From: Jiulongibacter sediminis
GTDB lineage: Bacteria > Bacteroidota > Bacteroidia > Cytophagales > Spirosomataceae
NCBI RefSeq assembly: GCF_001306455.1
Contig: NZ_LGTQ01000009.1
Span: 496,001 to 560,000 of the forward strand
Reading direction: 5' to 3'
DNA: 64,000 bases
Under the pieces are notes generated by a model that saw nothing but the letters and a program-made list of their open reading frames with translations, searched no databases and had not been told where the DNA came from. Shown one piece after another: positions 42,569-51,497 of the stretch (within the stretch, counting starts at the first letter, position 1; every line of letters starts with the position of its first letter). A program made the translations under genes and the position numbers.

Positions 42569-43417
42569 ATGATAATATCAAGAGAATATAAGCCCAAGGA
42601 CAATGACTTAATTTATCATTATTGTGATACAAATGCCTTCTTTTCAATTTGTACTAATCAAAAACTTTGGATGAATGACTTACATTCTATGAACGATTTT
42701 ATGGAGTTGCATTGGGGATACTCCATTTGGGAACAATCAGCAAGCACAAGAATTAAAAAATATGGACGAGAATTCCTTGATGAAATTGACGAAGTAATTC
42801 ACTTTTCAGGATTACAAGGTTTACTATTAGCAAATTGTTTTTCAAGAGATAAAGATGTATTAAGCCAATGGAGAGCCTACGCAGATGACGGAAAAGGATA
42901 TGTTGTTGGTTTTAATGCAAAAGAATTGTTAGGACTTCCTATTAGAGCATTACAAGTTTTATATGACAAAGAACAACAAATAAAAGAAGCAACGGCAACT
43001 ATAGACGCTTTATACCAACTAAAGCAGGAAGACCAGAACGAATTTAAAACGCTATGTGGAGTTTTTGGATATGACTTATCGGCCTTTAAAAATCCGGCCT
43101 TTGTAGAAGAAAAGGAAATAAGACTTATCCACGTATTAGATTTCAAAAAAAGTAATGATTTTTTGAAGCTTGTTGATGGGGGAGGAGTTTATTTTGGTGA
43201 AGAAAGAAAAGGAGAAAACGTTAAGTATAGAATAAAACAAGGAATGCCTACTCCATACATTGAACTAGACTTTTCAAATCAAAAGAAATTAAATCCAATT
43301 AAAGAAGTTGTAATTGGACCTAAAAATGAAGTAAGGGAAACAGCAATTTCAATATTTTTAGAAACAATAGGAATTGAAAAAGTAGAAATAAGTAAATCAA
43401 AGGCCTCTTACAGATGA
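42569..43417 (+). CDS. DUF2971 domain-containing protein
   Basis: 282 residues. The N-terminal YHYCDTNAFFSICTNQKLWMNDLHSMNDFMEL is the DUF2971 hallmark, followed by the central CFSRDKDVLSQWRAYADDGKGYVVGF motif and the later AFVEEKEIRLIH segment. The family is often found in defence or accessory regions, but its activity is not established. The coding sequence is visibly richer in A and T (AAA, GAA, ATA, TTA codons) than neighbours, which suggests recent acquisition. Confidence 0.85.
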   Translation: MIISREYKPKDNDLIYHYCDTNAFFSICTNQKLWMNDLHSMNDFMELHWGYSIWEQSASTRIKKYGREFLDEIDEVIHFSGLQGLLLANCFSRDKDVLSQWRAYADDGKGYVVGFNAKELLGLPIRALQVLYDKEQQIKEATATIDALYQLKQEDQNEFKTLCGVFGYDLSAFKNPAFVEEKEIRLIHVLDFKKSNDFLKLVDGGGVYFGEERKGENVKYRIKQGMPTPYIELDFSNQKKLNPIKEVVIGPKNEVRETAISIFLETIGIEKVEISKSKASYR

Positions 43418-43464
43418 AAAAACGCTGCCCAAATAGACTTTCAGCTTAGACCCGTTTTTTGAGA

Positions 43465-43486
43465 AAGTGATTTAAATCAATCACTT
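43465..43486. terminator. perfect inverted repeat after the DUF2971 gene
   Basis: AAGTGATT (43465-43472) and AATCACTT (43479-43486) with a 6-base spacer, 48 bases past the stop. No T run follows, so it may be a weak terminator or a binding site. Confidence 0.4.
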
Positions 43487-43582
43487 ATTAATCCCGAAAT
43501 GGAAAGACAGCTATCCTCAGTCTTTGACTAAGGAGCATATGTTCGGAGTATTCAGACATGCTAATATCCTTGGTATTCGGCC

Positions 43583-45433
43583 TTAACCCCCAATCTCAAT
43601 TACCCTCGCCGTCTCCATATCTAAAGTCAGAGGTTGCTTTAAATCCACCGTTTCACCGCTGAGAATGTCTTTCCCTTCGGAGATGCCTTCCAGCATTTCT
43701 GCGAAGCGGGTGAGGTCTAGTTGCTGAGTTTTTGGGTTTTTATTGAAGATCACCATCACCTTTTGGCTATCCGTATAGCGGAAATAAACATAAACACCAT
43801 TCTCCGGTGTAAAATGCAGTAGCTTACCCTCATGAAGAGCCGGGGTGTTTTTGCGGTAATTGAATAAGGTTTTGATGAGCTTTTGAGCTTCTTTTTGTTT
43901 TTCGGTCAGGTTTTGACCGGTGAAGGCATTGGCGGTATGATCACTCCATCCACCGGGAAATTCCCCTCTGATTTCTCCGTGAGAGTCAGAGTTTGGGTTG
44001 GCCATCAGTACTTCGGTACCGTAATATATTTGAGGAATACCCCGCATAGTTGCCATCATAACCATGGCCATTTTATAATACTTATCGTTTTCATGGAGTT
44101 GCGTGTAAATACGGCTCATGTCATGGTTATCGGGGAAAATGAGCAGTTTAGAGGCATCTGCATACAGGAAGTCATTGCTCACTGAGTGGTACACTCTGTT
44201 GAGGTCAGTGTTCCAGCCTAATTCTTCATTGAGTCCTTTCACCAGAGCCTCCTGCAGCGGAAAATCCATCGGCGTGGGTACGTAAGATTGGTAACCGTCA
44301 GGGTTTTGTTTACCCTTTTGCCAATACGAAGTGATCGCCGGGTTAGTGCTCCATTCTTCGCTGGTGATATTGAAGTTAGGATACTCAGTCATGATTCGTT
44401 TGCTCCATCGGCTCAGAAAAGAGGCATCAGAGTAGGGGTAGGTGTCCACCCTGAATCCGCCCAGTTCAGCGGTTTCAATCCACCAGATACAGTTCTGAAT
44501 CAGGTAGTTGGCCATCATTGGGTTTTGCTGATTCATATCCGGCATACTTTCTACGAACCAGCCGCGGGTATATAGTTCTTTATCGGCCTGTGCGGCGTGG
44601 ATATCACGCACCACTTCCCGGCGGTGGTTGGTGTTTTTGTATTCGCCGCCATAATTAATCCAGTCTTTGGCGGGCATGTCGTCCATCCACCAGTGGCCGC
44701 TGCCGCAGTGGTTTAGCACCACGTCTTTGATGAGTTTCAGGCCTTTTTGAGAAGCCTTTTGAGAAAGCTCCACATATGATTCGTTTGACCCGAAACGAGG
44801 GTCTATCTGATAAAAATCGGTGATGGCGTAGCCGTGGTAACTCCACTGATCCATCTCGTTTTCTTCCAGCGGCATGGGCCAGATCGCAGTAAAACCAAGG
44901 TCAGCGATATAATCCAGGCTATTGATCATTCCCTGAATATCGCCGCCATGTCTGCCGTATTCTTCGGCACGATTGAGAGCGTCCGTATAGCCTTCTACGG
45001 TATCGTTGGAAGGGTCGCCATTCACAAAACGATCAGGCGTGATCAGGTAGATAGCGTCAGAGGTATTGAAACCTTCGCGGCCGGCTGATTGAGATTTTCT
45101 TTCTTTTAACTCAAACTCCTGAGTAAAAGAGTCATTGTCTTTATTGAAGTGGATATTGATGCTTCCAGCTTTGGTTTTTGAACCAATTTGTAAATCAAGG
45201 AAAAGGTAATTTGGGTTATCGGTTTTGTGGGAGGCGAGCAGCTCAACCCCTTTGTATTTCAATGAAGGGCTGTATTCGGCAATATTTTCACCATGCACCA
45301 GCAGCTGCAAAAAAGGCTCATTCATACCCACCCACCAGTTGGCAGGCTCCAGGTGTTGAATTTTAGGTGAAAGGGTTTGTTGAGCAACACTTTGCGTTGC
45401 AATAAGAATAAAAAGCAGAAGTAACTTTTTCAT
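43583..45433 (-). CDS. GH13 neopullulanase / cyclomaltodextrinase-like amylase
   Basis: 616 residues from the ATG at 45433, which yields a signal peptide (MKKLLLLFILIATQSVAQQ). An N-terminal immunoglobulin-like domain (PANWWVGM...) precedes the TIM barrel. Catalytic residues: nucleophile Asp in GGFRVDTYPYSD, acid/base Glu in NITSEEWS, transition-state Asp in IFPDNHDMSR. Related SusA-type enzymes cleave alpha-1,4 (and some alpha-1,6) glucans in the periplasm. Last gene of the SusCD operon, with its own palindrome-containing spacer upstream. Confidence 0.92.
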   Translation of the reverse strand: MKKLLLLFILIATQSVAQQTLSPKIQHLEPANWWVGMNEPFLQLLVHGENIAEYSPSLKYKGVELLASHKTDNPNYLFLDLQIGSKTKAGSINIHFNKDNDSFTQEFELKERKSQSAGREGFNTSDAIYLITPDRFVNGDPSNDTVEGYTDALNRAEEYGRHGGDIQGMINSLDYIADLGFTAIWPMPLEENEMDQWSYHGYAITDFYQIDPRFGSNESYVELSQKASQKGLKLIKDVVLNHCGSGHWWMDDMPAKDWINYGGEYKNTNHRREVVRDIHAAQADKELYTRGWFVESMPDMNQQNPMMANYLIQNCIWWIETAELGGFRVDTYPYSDASFLSRWSKRIMTEYPNFNITSEEWSTNPAITSYWQKGKQNPDGYQSYVPTPMDFPLQEALVKGLNEELGWNTDLNRVYHSVSNDFLYADASKLLIFPDNHDMSRIYTQLHENDKYYKMAMVMMATMRGIPQIYYGTEVLMANPNSDSHGEIRGEFPGGWSDHTANAFTGQNLTEKQKEAQKLIKTLFNYRKNTPALHEGKLLHFTPENGVYVYFRYTDSQKVMVIFNKNPKTQQLDLTRFAEMLEGISEGKDILSGETVDLKQPLTLDMETARVIEIGG

Positions 45434-45482
45434 GGGTTGGTTTTGAAAAACAGCCTTTGAAGAAACAGGCATTTGATTTTTG

Positions 45483-45500
45483 CTGATTTGGTCAAATCAG
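45483..45500. promoter_or_regulatory. 18-bp palindrome upstream of the GH13 gene
   Basis: CTGATTTG-gt-CAAATCAG is a perfect 8+8 inverted repeat 50 bases before the GH13 ATG, in the only long spacer of the locus (147 bp). It may be an operator allowing separate control of the amylase, or an RNA hairpin. Confidence 0.5.
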
Positions 45501-45580
45501 ACGGTAAGGAAAGATGAAAATTGAGCCAGCAGGCCTAAAGACCCACCGGCATTTCAATTCTCACTATTCAACCATTTTAA

Positions 45581-46882
45581 CTATTTCGCAGTAATGGTGT
45601 AGGTCAATGAAGCGAGGTCAACCTCGATATCATAGACCCCGGCGGATACAGCGATATTGGCCGCGTCTCTCTCTAAAGAGCCATCAGCATTATCATCACC
45701 ATAGTTTACGCCCCAGTCGTTATTCATTCTGAACTTGATTTCGCCATCGGCAAGTTCTACGTTGTAAGCTACCCAAACACCATCTCTTGAGAAGTCAGGC
45801 ATCAGAGAAACATCAGGACCATCCCAGCCGTTTGGAGCAGCAGATCCCACGATGCCCGGGATATCCACCTCTTCAATGACGATAGTCAGATCATTCAGAT
45901 TTAGCGTAACTAAGTAGGTGCCGGCTCTTACAGCGATATTGGCTCCATCGCGGTCAAGAGTACCGTCGGCTCCGTCATCACCATAGTTTAGGCCCCAGTC
46001 GTTATTTTTTCTGATTTTGATTTCACCATCAGCAAGCGTGGCAATAGCTCTCCACTGATCTGAAGATGGGTCGTACATGAACTCAAGATCCGGTCCGTTC
46101 CAGCCATTTGGTGCACCCGAACCTACAATACCCCATGAAAGTGGTTCAATGGTGTAGGTTAAATCATTTTCATTGAAAGTGATGGCATAAGAACCCGCTT
46201 CCACAGCGATATTAGCACCGTCTCTTTCAAGCGTACCGTCTGCTCCGTTGTCACCATAGTTGACAGCCCAGTCATTATTCTCTCTGATTTTGATTTCACC
46301 ATCCAGTAACATTACATAGGCCACATACACACCGGCGTCACCTGTTTTGTAGAACGGCATATCAGGTCCGTTCCAGCCATTCACAGCACCCGAACCTACA
46401 ACACCCCATGGGCTGCTCAGGTCAAGTTTATCCAGATAAGGCATAGCTGTAAGATTCGCGGCATCTGATCGCTGGCTAACCTTATCACTCAAAAGTGATT
46501 CTACCGCAATGTCAATTGCACCTTCAGTATCCGGTTCAATACCCATTGAAATCAACAGGTTGTTCAATTGCTTATGCGTCCATGACTTGCTGGTCTCAGT
46601 ACCGGTAGTAAATACCTGAGCATCTGCAAAGTTATTCCCGCTTTTGTCAATCAAAACACGGTATTGTGTACCGGCATTGAAACCGAATTCAGGCTCTGCC
46701 CAGCTCACAGTAAGAGCATTGGCATCAGCACTTTCTTTGTTGAGTTGAAGTGATTGCGACGAAACGCTAACTACGGGTTTGGCACCCGAATTGAGTACGG
46801 CTCTTATCTCTTCTTTTTCGCATGAACTGAGCACGGTCAGAATGCCAAAGAAGAAAAAAAGTTTATTTATGACTTTATTCAT
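45581..46882 (-). CDS. SusE/SusF-like surface glycan-binding lipoprotein with three tandem modules
   Basis: 433 residues, lipobox in GILTVLSSC (Cys21). After a SusE N-terminal immunoglobulin-like domain (about 35-150) come three near-identical modules at about 158-248, 250-338 and 342-433. Each has G-[IV]-V-G-S-x-A-x-N-G-W-[ND]-G-P-D, then DGEIK[IF]R-x-NNDW and NYGD-x-x-ADG, as in SusE/SusF starch-binding repeats. It should bind glycan at the cell surface next to SusCD. Confidence 0.9.
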   Translation of the reverse strand: MNKVINKLFFFFGILTVLSSCEKEEIRAVLNSGAKPVVSVSSQSLQLNKESADANALTVSWAEPEFGFNAGTQYRVLIDKSGNNFADAQVFTTGTETSKSWTHKQLNNLLISMGIEPDTEGAIDIAVESLLSDKVSQRSDAANLTAMPYLDKLDLSSPWGVVGSGAVNGWNGPDMPFYKTGDAGVYVAYVMLLDGEIKIRENNDWAVNYGDNGADGTLERDGANIAVEAGSYAITFNENDLTYTIEPLSWGIVGSGAPNGWNGPDLEFMYDPSSDQWRAIATLADGEIKIRKNNDWGLNYGDDGADGTLDRDGANIAVRAGTYLVTLNLNDLTIVIEEVDIPGIVGSAAPNGWDGPDVSLMPDFSRDGVWVAYNVELADGEIKFRMNNDWGVNYGDDNADGSLERDAANIAVSAGVYDIEVDLASLTYTITAK

Positions 46883-46902
46883 TTCTTTATCAGTGTTTGA
46901 GA

Positions 46903-48456
46903 TTAATAACCAGTGTTCTGCGTAAGGTTGGTATTGGCCACGATATCAGAAGATGCAATCGGGAAAACCGTTCTGAAAGATTCCAGATCACGTCCTTCTT
47001 TTACATTGCCTTTCCAGGCCCAGTTATACCCTGCGGCAAACTTGCCAAAACGAATCAGGTCGGTTCTTCTGTGGGCTTCCCAGAAAAGCTCACGACCTCT
47101 TTCGTCTAAAAGAAAATCAAGAGAAAGAGAAGAAACAGGGGCTGCACCGGCACGTTCTCTCAATTGGTTTACCAAATCAAGGGCAAGAGCAGCATTACCG
47201 TTACCACCACGGGTTACAGCTTCAGCATACATCAGGTAGGCATCTGCCAGACGATACACACCGAAATCGGTATCTGTATGCGTCAGGTTTTTACCGGTAC
47301 CTCCATCTTTGGTCTTGTTTGTCCATTTAGTAACCGCATAACCATTATCAAACGTGCCTATTTCGTCAATCTCAAGGCTTTGGCCATCGCTGTGGAATAA
47401 AGCACGGCCGTCATTGGCATCGCCATCAAAAAGTGCCACAAACTGAGGTGTTGTACGGAAACCGCTCCATCCACCGTCAATACCGAAATCCGCAGGGTTC
47501 ATTGTGCCACCTACCTGTGCATGAATGATAGTAGTAGTACCACCCCAGGTTGCAGTTTGATTACCGTCATAATTGATGGTGAAAATCAACTCAGGAGAAG
47601 TGTTGTTATCTGCCATGAAGTTATCCTGATAATTTGAAGTCAGGCTGTAACCGGCGTCAATTACCTTTTTAGCGTATTCCGCAGCCTCGTTATAACGGGC
47701 AGTTCCGGTATAAACTTCAGCGTTCAGGTACATTTTGGCGAGGGTCATCCAAACAGCACCCTGATCAGCACGGCCGTATTCATTGGCACGTGGAGCAGGC
47801 AATTCTGTTTCCAGAGCTTTCAATTCTGTTTCCAGATAAGTAAACAGGTCTGCACGGCTGATTTGCTCAGGCAAAAACGCACCTACCGGATCATCCTCAG
47901 TCACAAACGGCACAGAGCCAAACATATCCAAAGCATGGTAATAAGCCAAAGCTCTCAAAAACTTAGCTTCTGCTCTGTAAAGGGCGATTTCGCCATTGTC
48001 TGCGATATCTCTTGAAGCCAGTTTTTCAGGAGATGTTTCTCTGATAAACTCATTGGCTACAGTTACCTGATATAAGGCACGGCTGTAGAAATTAGAGGTC
48101 CACTGGTTAGAGGCCGTCCATGTGGCAGCGTGAAGGTCAGGCAAGCCCGGGTCTCCCCAGCCTACAATTGACTCATCAGTGGTAAACTGCTGAAGATACC
48201 AGTATGCACGAAGGTACGACTGTGAACCACCGTCAATTCCTTTCAGGTCAACGTTACCATCCTGTGGCTCAATACCTGAAACGGCAAGGCCGGCATACAT
48301 TTTAGCCAATACTTTCTTGTAGTTGGCCGGGTCTTCATAAACAAGATCTGAGACCTCGCCTACAAAGGGTTTAGTGTCCAGGTCGCAGGCCGTAAAACTT
48401 AGGGCTGCTGCGATAATTCCTGCTATTTTTAATATTTTATTCATCTTTCTATTCAA
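46903..48456 (-). CDS. SusD/RagB family nutrient-binding outer-membrane lipoprotein
   Basis: 517 residues with a lipobox in ALSFTAC (about Cys24). A start at 48444 is equally possible. The SusD TPR-like fold is supported by RAEAKFLRALAYYHALDMFG, the YGRADQGAVWMTLAKMYLNAEVY segment, and the C-terminal LDLVNQLRERAG...FLLDERGRELFWEAHRRTDLIRFGKF signature. It forms the lid over the SusC channel. Starts 9 bp after the SusC stop. Confidence 0.96.
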   Translation of the reverse strand: MNRKMNKILKIAGIIAAALSFTACDLDTKPFVGEVSDLVYEDPANYKKVLAKMYAGLAVSGIEPQDGNVDLKGIDGGSQSYLRAYWYLQQFTTDESIVGWGDPGLPDLHAATWTASNQWTSNFYSRALYQVTVANEFIRETSPEKLASRDIADNGEIALYRAEAKFLRALAYYHALDMFGSVPFVTEDDPVGAFLPEQISRADLFTYLETELKALETELPAPRANEYGRADQGAVWMTLAKMYLNAEVYTGTARYNEAAEYAKKVIDAGYSLTSNYQDNFMADNNTSPELIFTINYDGNQTATWGGTTTIIHAQVGGTMNPADFGIDGGWSGFRTTPQFVALFDGDANDGRALFHSDGQSLEIDEIGTFDNGYAVTKWTNKTKDGGTGKNLTHTDTDFGVYRLADAYLMYAEAVTRGGNGNAALALDLVNQLRERAGAAPVSSLSLDFLLDERGRELFWEAHRRTDLIRFGKFAAGYNWAWKGNVKEGRDLESFRTVFPIASSDIVANTNLTQNTGY

Positions 48457-48465
48457 TTTATTGGA

Positions 48466-51444
48466 TTAGAAATTCACGTTAAGATTCAAGCTGTACGTAC
48501 GCGGACGTGGGTAGATATTCCTGTCAATACCTCCCTGAACCTCAGGGTCAAGACCGGTATAATTGGTCACCGTAAACACGTTCTGAACAATAAATCCCAG
48601 ACGAGCCTGATACTTACTTGCTTTTAAAGCATTCGTCAGATCATAACCCAGGTTAATGTTATCCATTCTCAGGAAGGACGCATTTTCTACAAAGTAATCA
48701 GACAAAAGGATCTGCTCTCTGCGTGTAGTGCTGCTGAAATTGCTGTTAAGTACATTGCTGTTCAGGTTAAAAATAAAGTTACCTGCACCGGTCATGTTAG
48801 CGTAGCTGCTTCCACCAGACTGTACGTTATTGAAAACGTAATTGCCAATGTTAGCTCTCATGATAAACCCAATGCTCAGGTCTCTGTACTGCATGTTTGA
48901 AGAGAAACCTAAGAAGTAATTCGGGTCAGGGTTTTGGTAACGGTAACGGTCAAGTTCAGAGATTACACCGTCGTTATTTCTGTCCACAAAAACACCTTCA
49001 ATTGGCGAACCATTTTCATTATAAACCTGCTGATACAAATAGAAGGCTGAACGAGAGAAACCGGTAGAGTGAATCTGACCGTAAGAACCTGTACCGCCAC
49101 TGATATCGCCTGTCAATACACCGATGTATGAAGGATCTTCATTACGGGTAAGAGCGGTGATTTTGTTCTGATTATACGTCGCATTGAAGTTCACATCCCA
49201 GTTGAATTCGCTGTTAGAAATTGGAGTGTAGTTTAAAGTAAACTCAACCCCTTTGTTCTCCAGTGAACCAATGTTGGTTACCACTTTATTGGAGAAGTTG
49301 GTACCCGCAGGGGCGTCAATTTCATTGATCAAATCTTTGGTTTGTTTCAGATAAAAATCAACACTACCGGATAGTCTGGCAGCTCTGATGCCGAAGTCTA
49401 AACCAATGTTCGATGAAGTGGTTTCTTCCCACTTGATCTGAGCATCGTAAGGGTTTGGACGAAGTACATCATAAAACTGACCGCCAAACTCATAACGTAG
49501 ACCCTGACCAGGTGTATAAGCTGCCAGGTAAGGGAAATCACCGGAACCGATATCCTGTTGGCCAGTTACGCCCCACCCTAATCTTAATTTCAGATCAGAA
49601 AGAACGTCGTTCAGACCGAACTCTTCATTCATTTTCCAGGCGAAAGCTGCTGAAGGGAAAAGACCATAACGGTTATCAGGAGCAAATCTTGAAGTTCCGT
49701 CTCTTCTCAAAGTCACGGTTGCTAAGTATTTGTCGCTCAATACATAGTTTACACGACCAAACTGTGAAGCCAGACGGTATTCCGTCTTGAAATACGTGTT
49801 TCTTTCCGGAACATCAGGATTACCGTAGATAGTGCCGTTATCGTTTTCGCGAATAAAGCCCTGATACTCATATCCACCCATCAGGTCTACTTTACTGGCA
49901 CCAAATTCTTTGGCGTAGTTCAGGTAAGCCTGGAAGGTTTTGTTATTTCTGTTTTGCGTGTAATACGCGGTAGATCCGCCATTATTGAATGAATTGGCAG
50001 AAACCAAAGGACTTGTCACATCATTTCCGTCGGTGTTTGACGCATCAAAACCGGCGTTCACCACCGCTTTCAGTTCTGGCAAACCGTGGAAAGAGTAATT
50101 CAAGCTCACATTACCGATATAACGGTTCAAAATCCCAAGATTATCTCTCAATTCAAGCATCGCAAGCGGGTTGCTTGGCCCAAGGGCTTCAATTCCGCCG
50201 CTTTGGTTGATCCAGTTGAAATAGCCACCGAACTGGTCGCTGCTGGCATAAACGGGCTGAGTAGGGTCAAAGCTAACGGCAGTACCGATAGCTCCCTCGT
50301 CAGCAAACTGAGATCTGTTATTGGCAAACTTCAGGTTGGCATCCACTCTCAGGTGGTCGTCCAAAAGAGACGGCGAAAGGCCGATAGAACCTGAGGTACG
50401 CTTCAGGTTTGAAGTTTTCAATGTACCGTTCTGATTCAAAAAGCCAACAGAAGCACGGAAAGGCATACCGGCCAGAGAACCCGTAACGCTTAGGTTATTG
50501 TCCTGGGTCAAAGCCGTTCTATAGATGACATCCTGCCAGTTTGTAGAGGCAGAGCCCAATAGAGCTTGCTGAGCAGCTGTTCCATAATCAGTTACTGCGG
50601 TTGCAAATTGAGTCGGTTTCAAAACATCCACCTGATTGATGTTTGAGGCAGAGGAGAAACGGCTATTGAAATTCACTTGCATGGCAGCACCTTTTCTTCC
50701 CTTTTTCGTGGTGATGATGATCACACCGTTGGCGGCACGTGAACCGTAAATGGCTGCTGCTGAAGCGTCCTTCAATACGTTCATTGACTCAATATCATTT
50801 GGGTTAATGAAACTCAATGGATTGGCAGAACCTGAAAGGTCGGTGTTATCAATAGGTACACCATCAATGACGATCAAAGGATCATTGCTGGCATTTAGCG
50901 AAGAACCACCACGAATTCGAATAGTTGCTCCCGAACCAGGGGCACCACCGGCGGAGGTGATTTGAACACCGGCAAGTTTACCTGTGATCAGCTGATCTGG
51001 TGTAGAGACATTACCCTGAACAAAATCTCTTTCATTTATTGAGGTAATGGCTCCGGTCATGTCTTGTTTCTTTTGCGTACCGTAACCAATCACCACGATT
51101 TCTTCCAGTGTTTGGTTATCATCAGCAAGAGTTACATTAATCACCGACTGATTCCCCACGGTAATTTCCTGATTTTGCTTTCCGATAAAGCTAAAAACCA
51201 GTACTGATGAACTGTTAGGTACCTGAATACTGTACTTACCGTCCATGTCTGTGGCTGTACCTACGGCGCTTCCTTTAATGGTTACGGTAGCTCCCGGCAG
51301 GCCAGTGCCGTCTAAATCGTCAGACACAGTACCCGAGACTGTCATCTGGGCAAAAGCCTGAATACTGAAAACATTGAGGACCACCGCCCACAGCAGCCAG
51401 CTTTTGCTGAGTGCTTTCAATGTGTAATCAAAGGTTTGTTGCAT
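48466..51444 (-). CDS. SusC/RagA family TonB-linked outer-membrane transporter
   Basis: 992 residues. The N-terminal signal (to about 33) is followed by a carboxypeptidase-like domain (VSGTVSDDLDGTGLPGATVTIKG), the TonB box region (EEIVVIGYGTQKKQDMTGAI), the plug (PDQLITGKLAGVQI, IRIRGGSSLNASNDPLIVIDGVPI, AAAIYGSRAANGVIIITTKKG) and a 22-strand barrel ending in LNLNVNF with terminal Phe. It imports glycan fragments. Located between GH53 and susD. Confidence 0.97.
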   Translation of the reverse strand: MQQTFDYTLKALSKSWLLWAVVLNVFSIQAFAQMTVSGTVSDDLDGTGLPGATVTIKGSAVGTATDMDGKYSIQVPNSSSVLVFSFIGKQNQEITVGNQSVINVTLADDNQTLEEIVVIGYGTQKKQDMTGAITSINERDFVQGNVSTPDQLITGKLAGVQITSAGGAPGSGATIRIRGGSSLNASNDPLIVIDGVPIDNTDLSGSANPLSFINPNDIESMNVLKDASAAAIYGSRAANGVIIITTKKGRKGAAMQVNFNSRFSSASNINQVDVLKPTQFATAVTDYGTAAQQALLGSASTNWQDVIYRTALTQDNNLSVTGSLAGMPFRASVGFLNQNGTLKTSNLKRTSGSIGLSPSLLDDHLRVDANLKFANNRSQFADEGAIGTAVSFDPTQPVYASSDQFGGYFNWINQSGGIEALGPSNPLAMLELRDNLGILNRYIGNVSLNYSFHGLPELKAVVNAGFDASNTDGNDVTSPLVSANSFNNGGSTAYYTQNRNNKTFQAYLNYAKEFGASKVDLMGGYEYQGFIRENDNGTIYGNPDVPERNTYFKTEYRLASQFGRVNYVLSDKYLATVTLRRDGTSRFAPDNRYGLFPSAAFAWKMNEEFGLNDVLSDLKLRLGWGVTGQQDIGSGDFPYLAAYTPGQGLRYEFGGQFYDVLRPNPYDAQIKWEETTSSNIGLDFGIRAARLSGSVDFYLKQTKDLINEIDAPAGTNFSNKVVTNIGSLENKGVEFTLNYTPISNSEFNWDVNFNATYNQNKITALTRNEDPSYIGVLTGDISGGTGSYGQIHSTGFSRSAFYLYQQVYNENGSPIEGVFVDRNNDGVISELDRYRYQNPDPNYFLGFSSNMQYRDLSIGFIMRANIGNYVFNNVQSGGSSYANMTGAGNFIFNLNSNVLNSNFSSTTRREQILLSDYFVENASFLRMDNINLGYDLTNALKASKYQARLGFIVQNVFTVTNYTGLDPEVQGGIDRNIYPRPRTYSLNLNVNF

Positions 51445-51497
51445 TCGTTTTTTGAGGTTTAAGTTTAAAATTTATGTTTCGTTACAGGTTTTAGATG

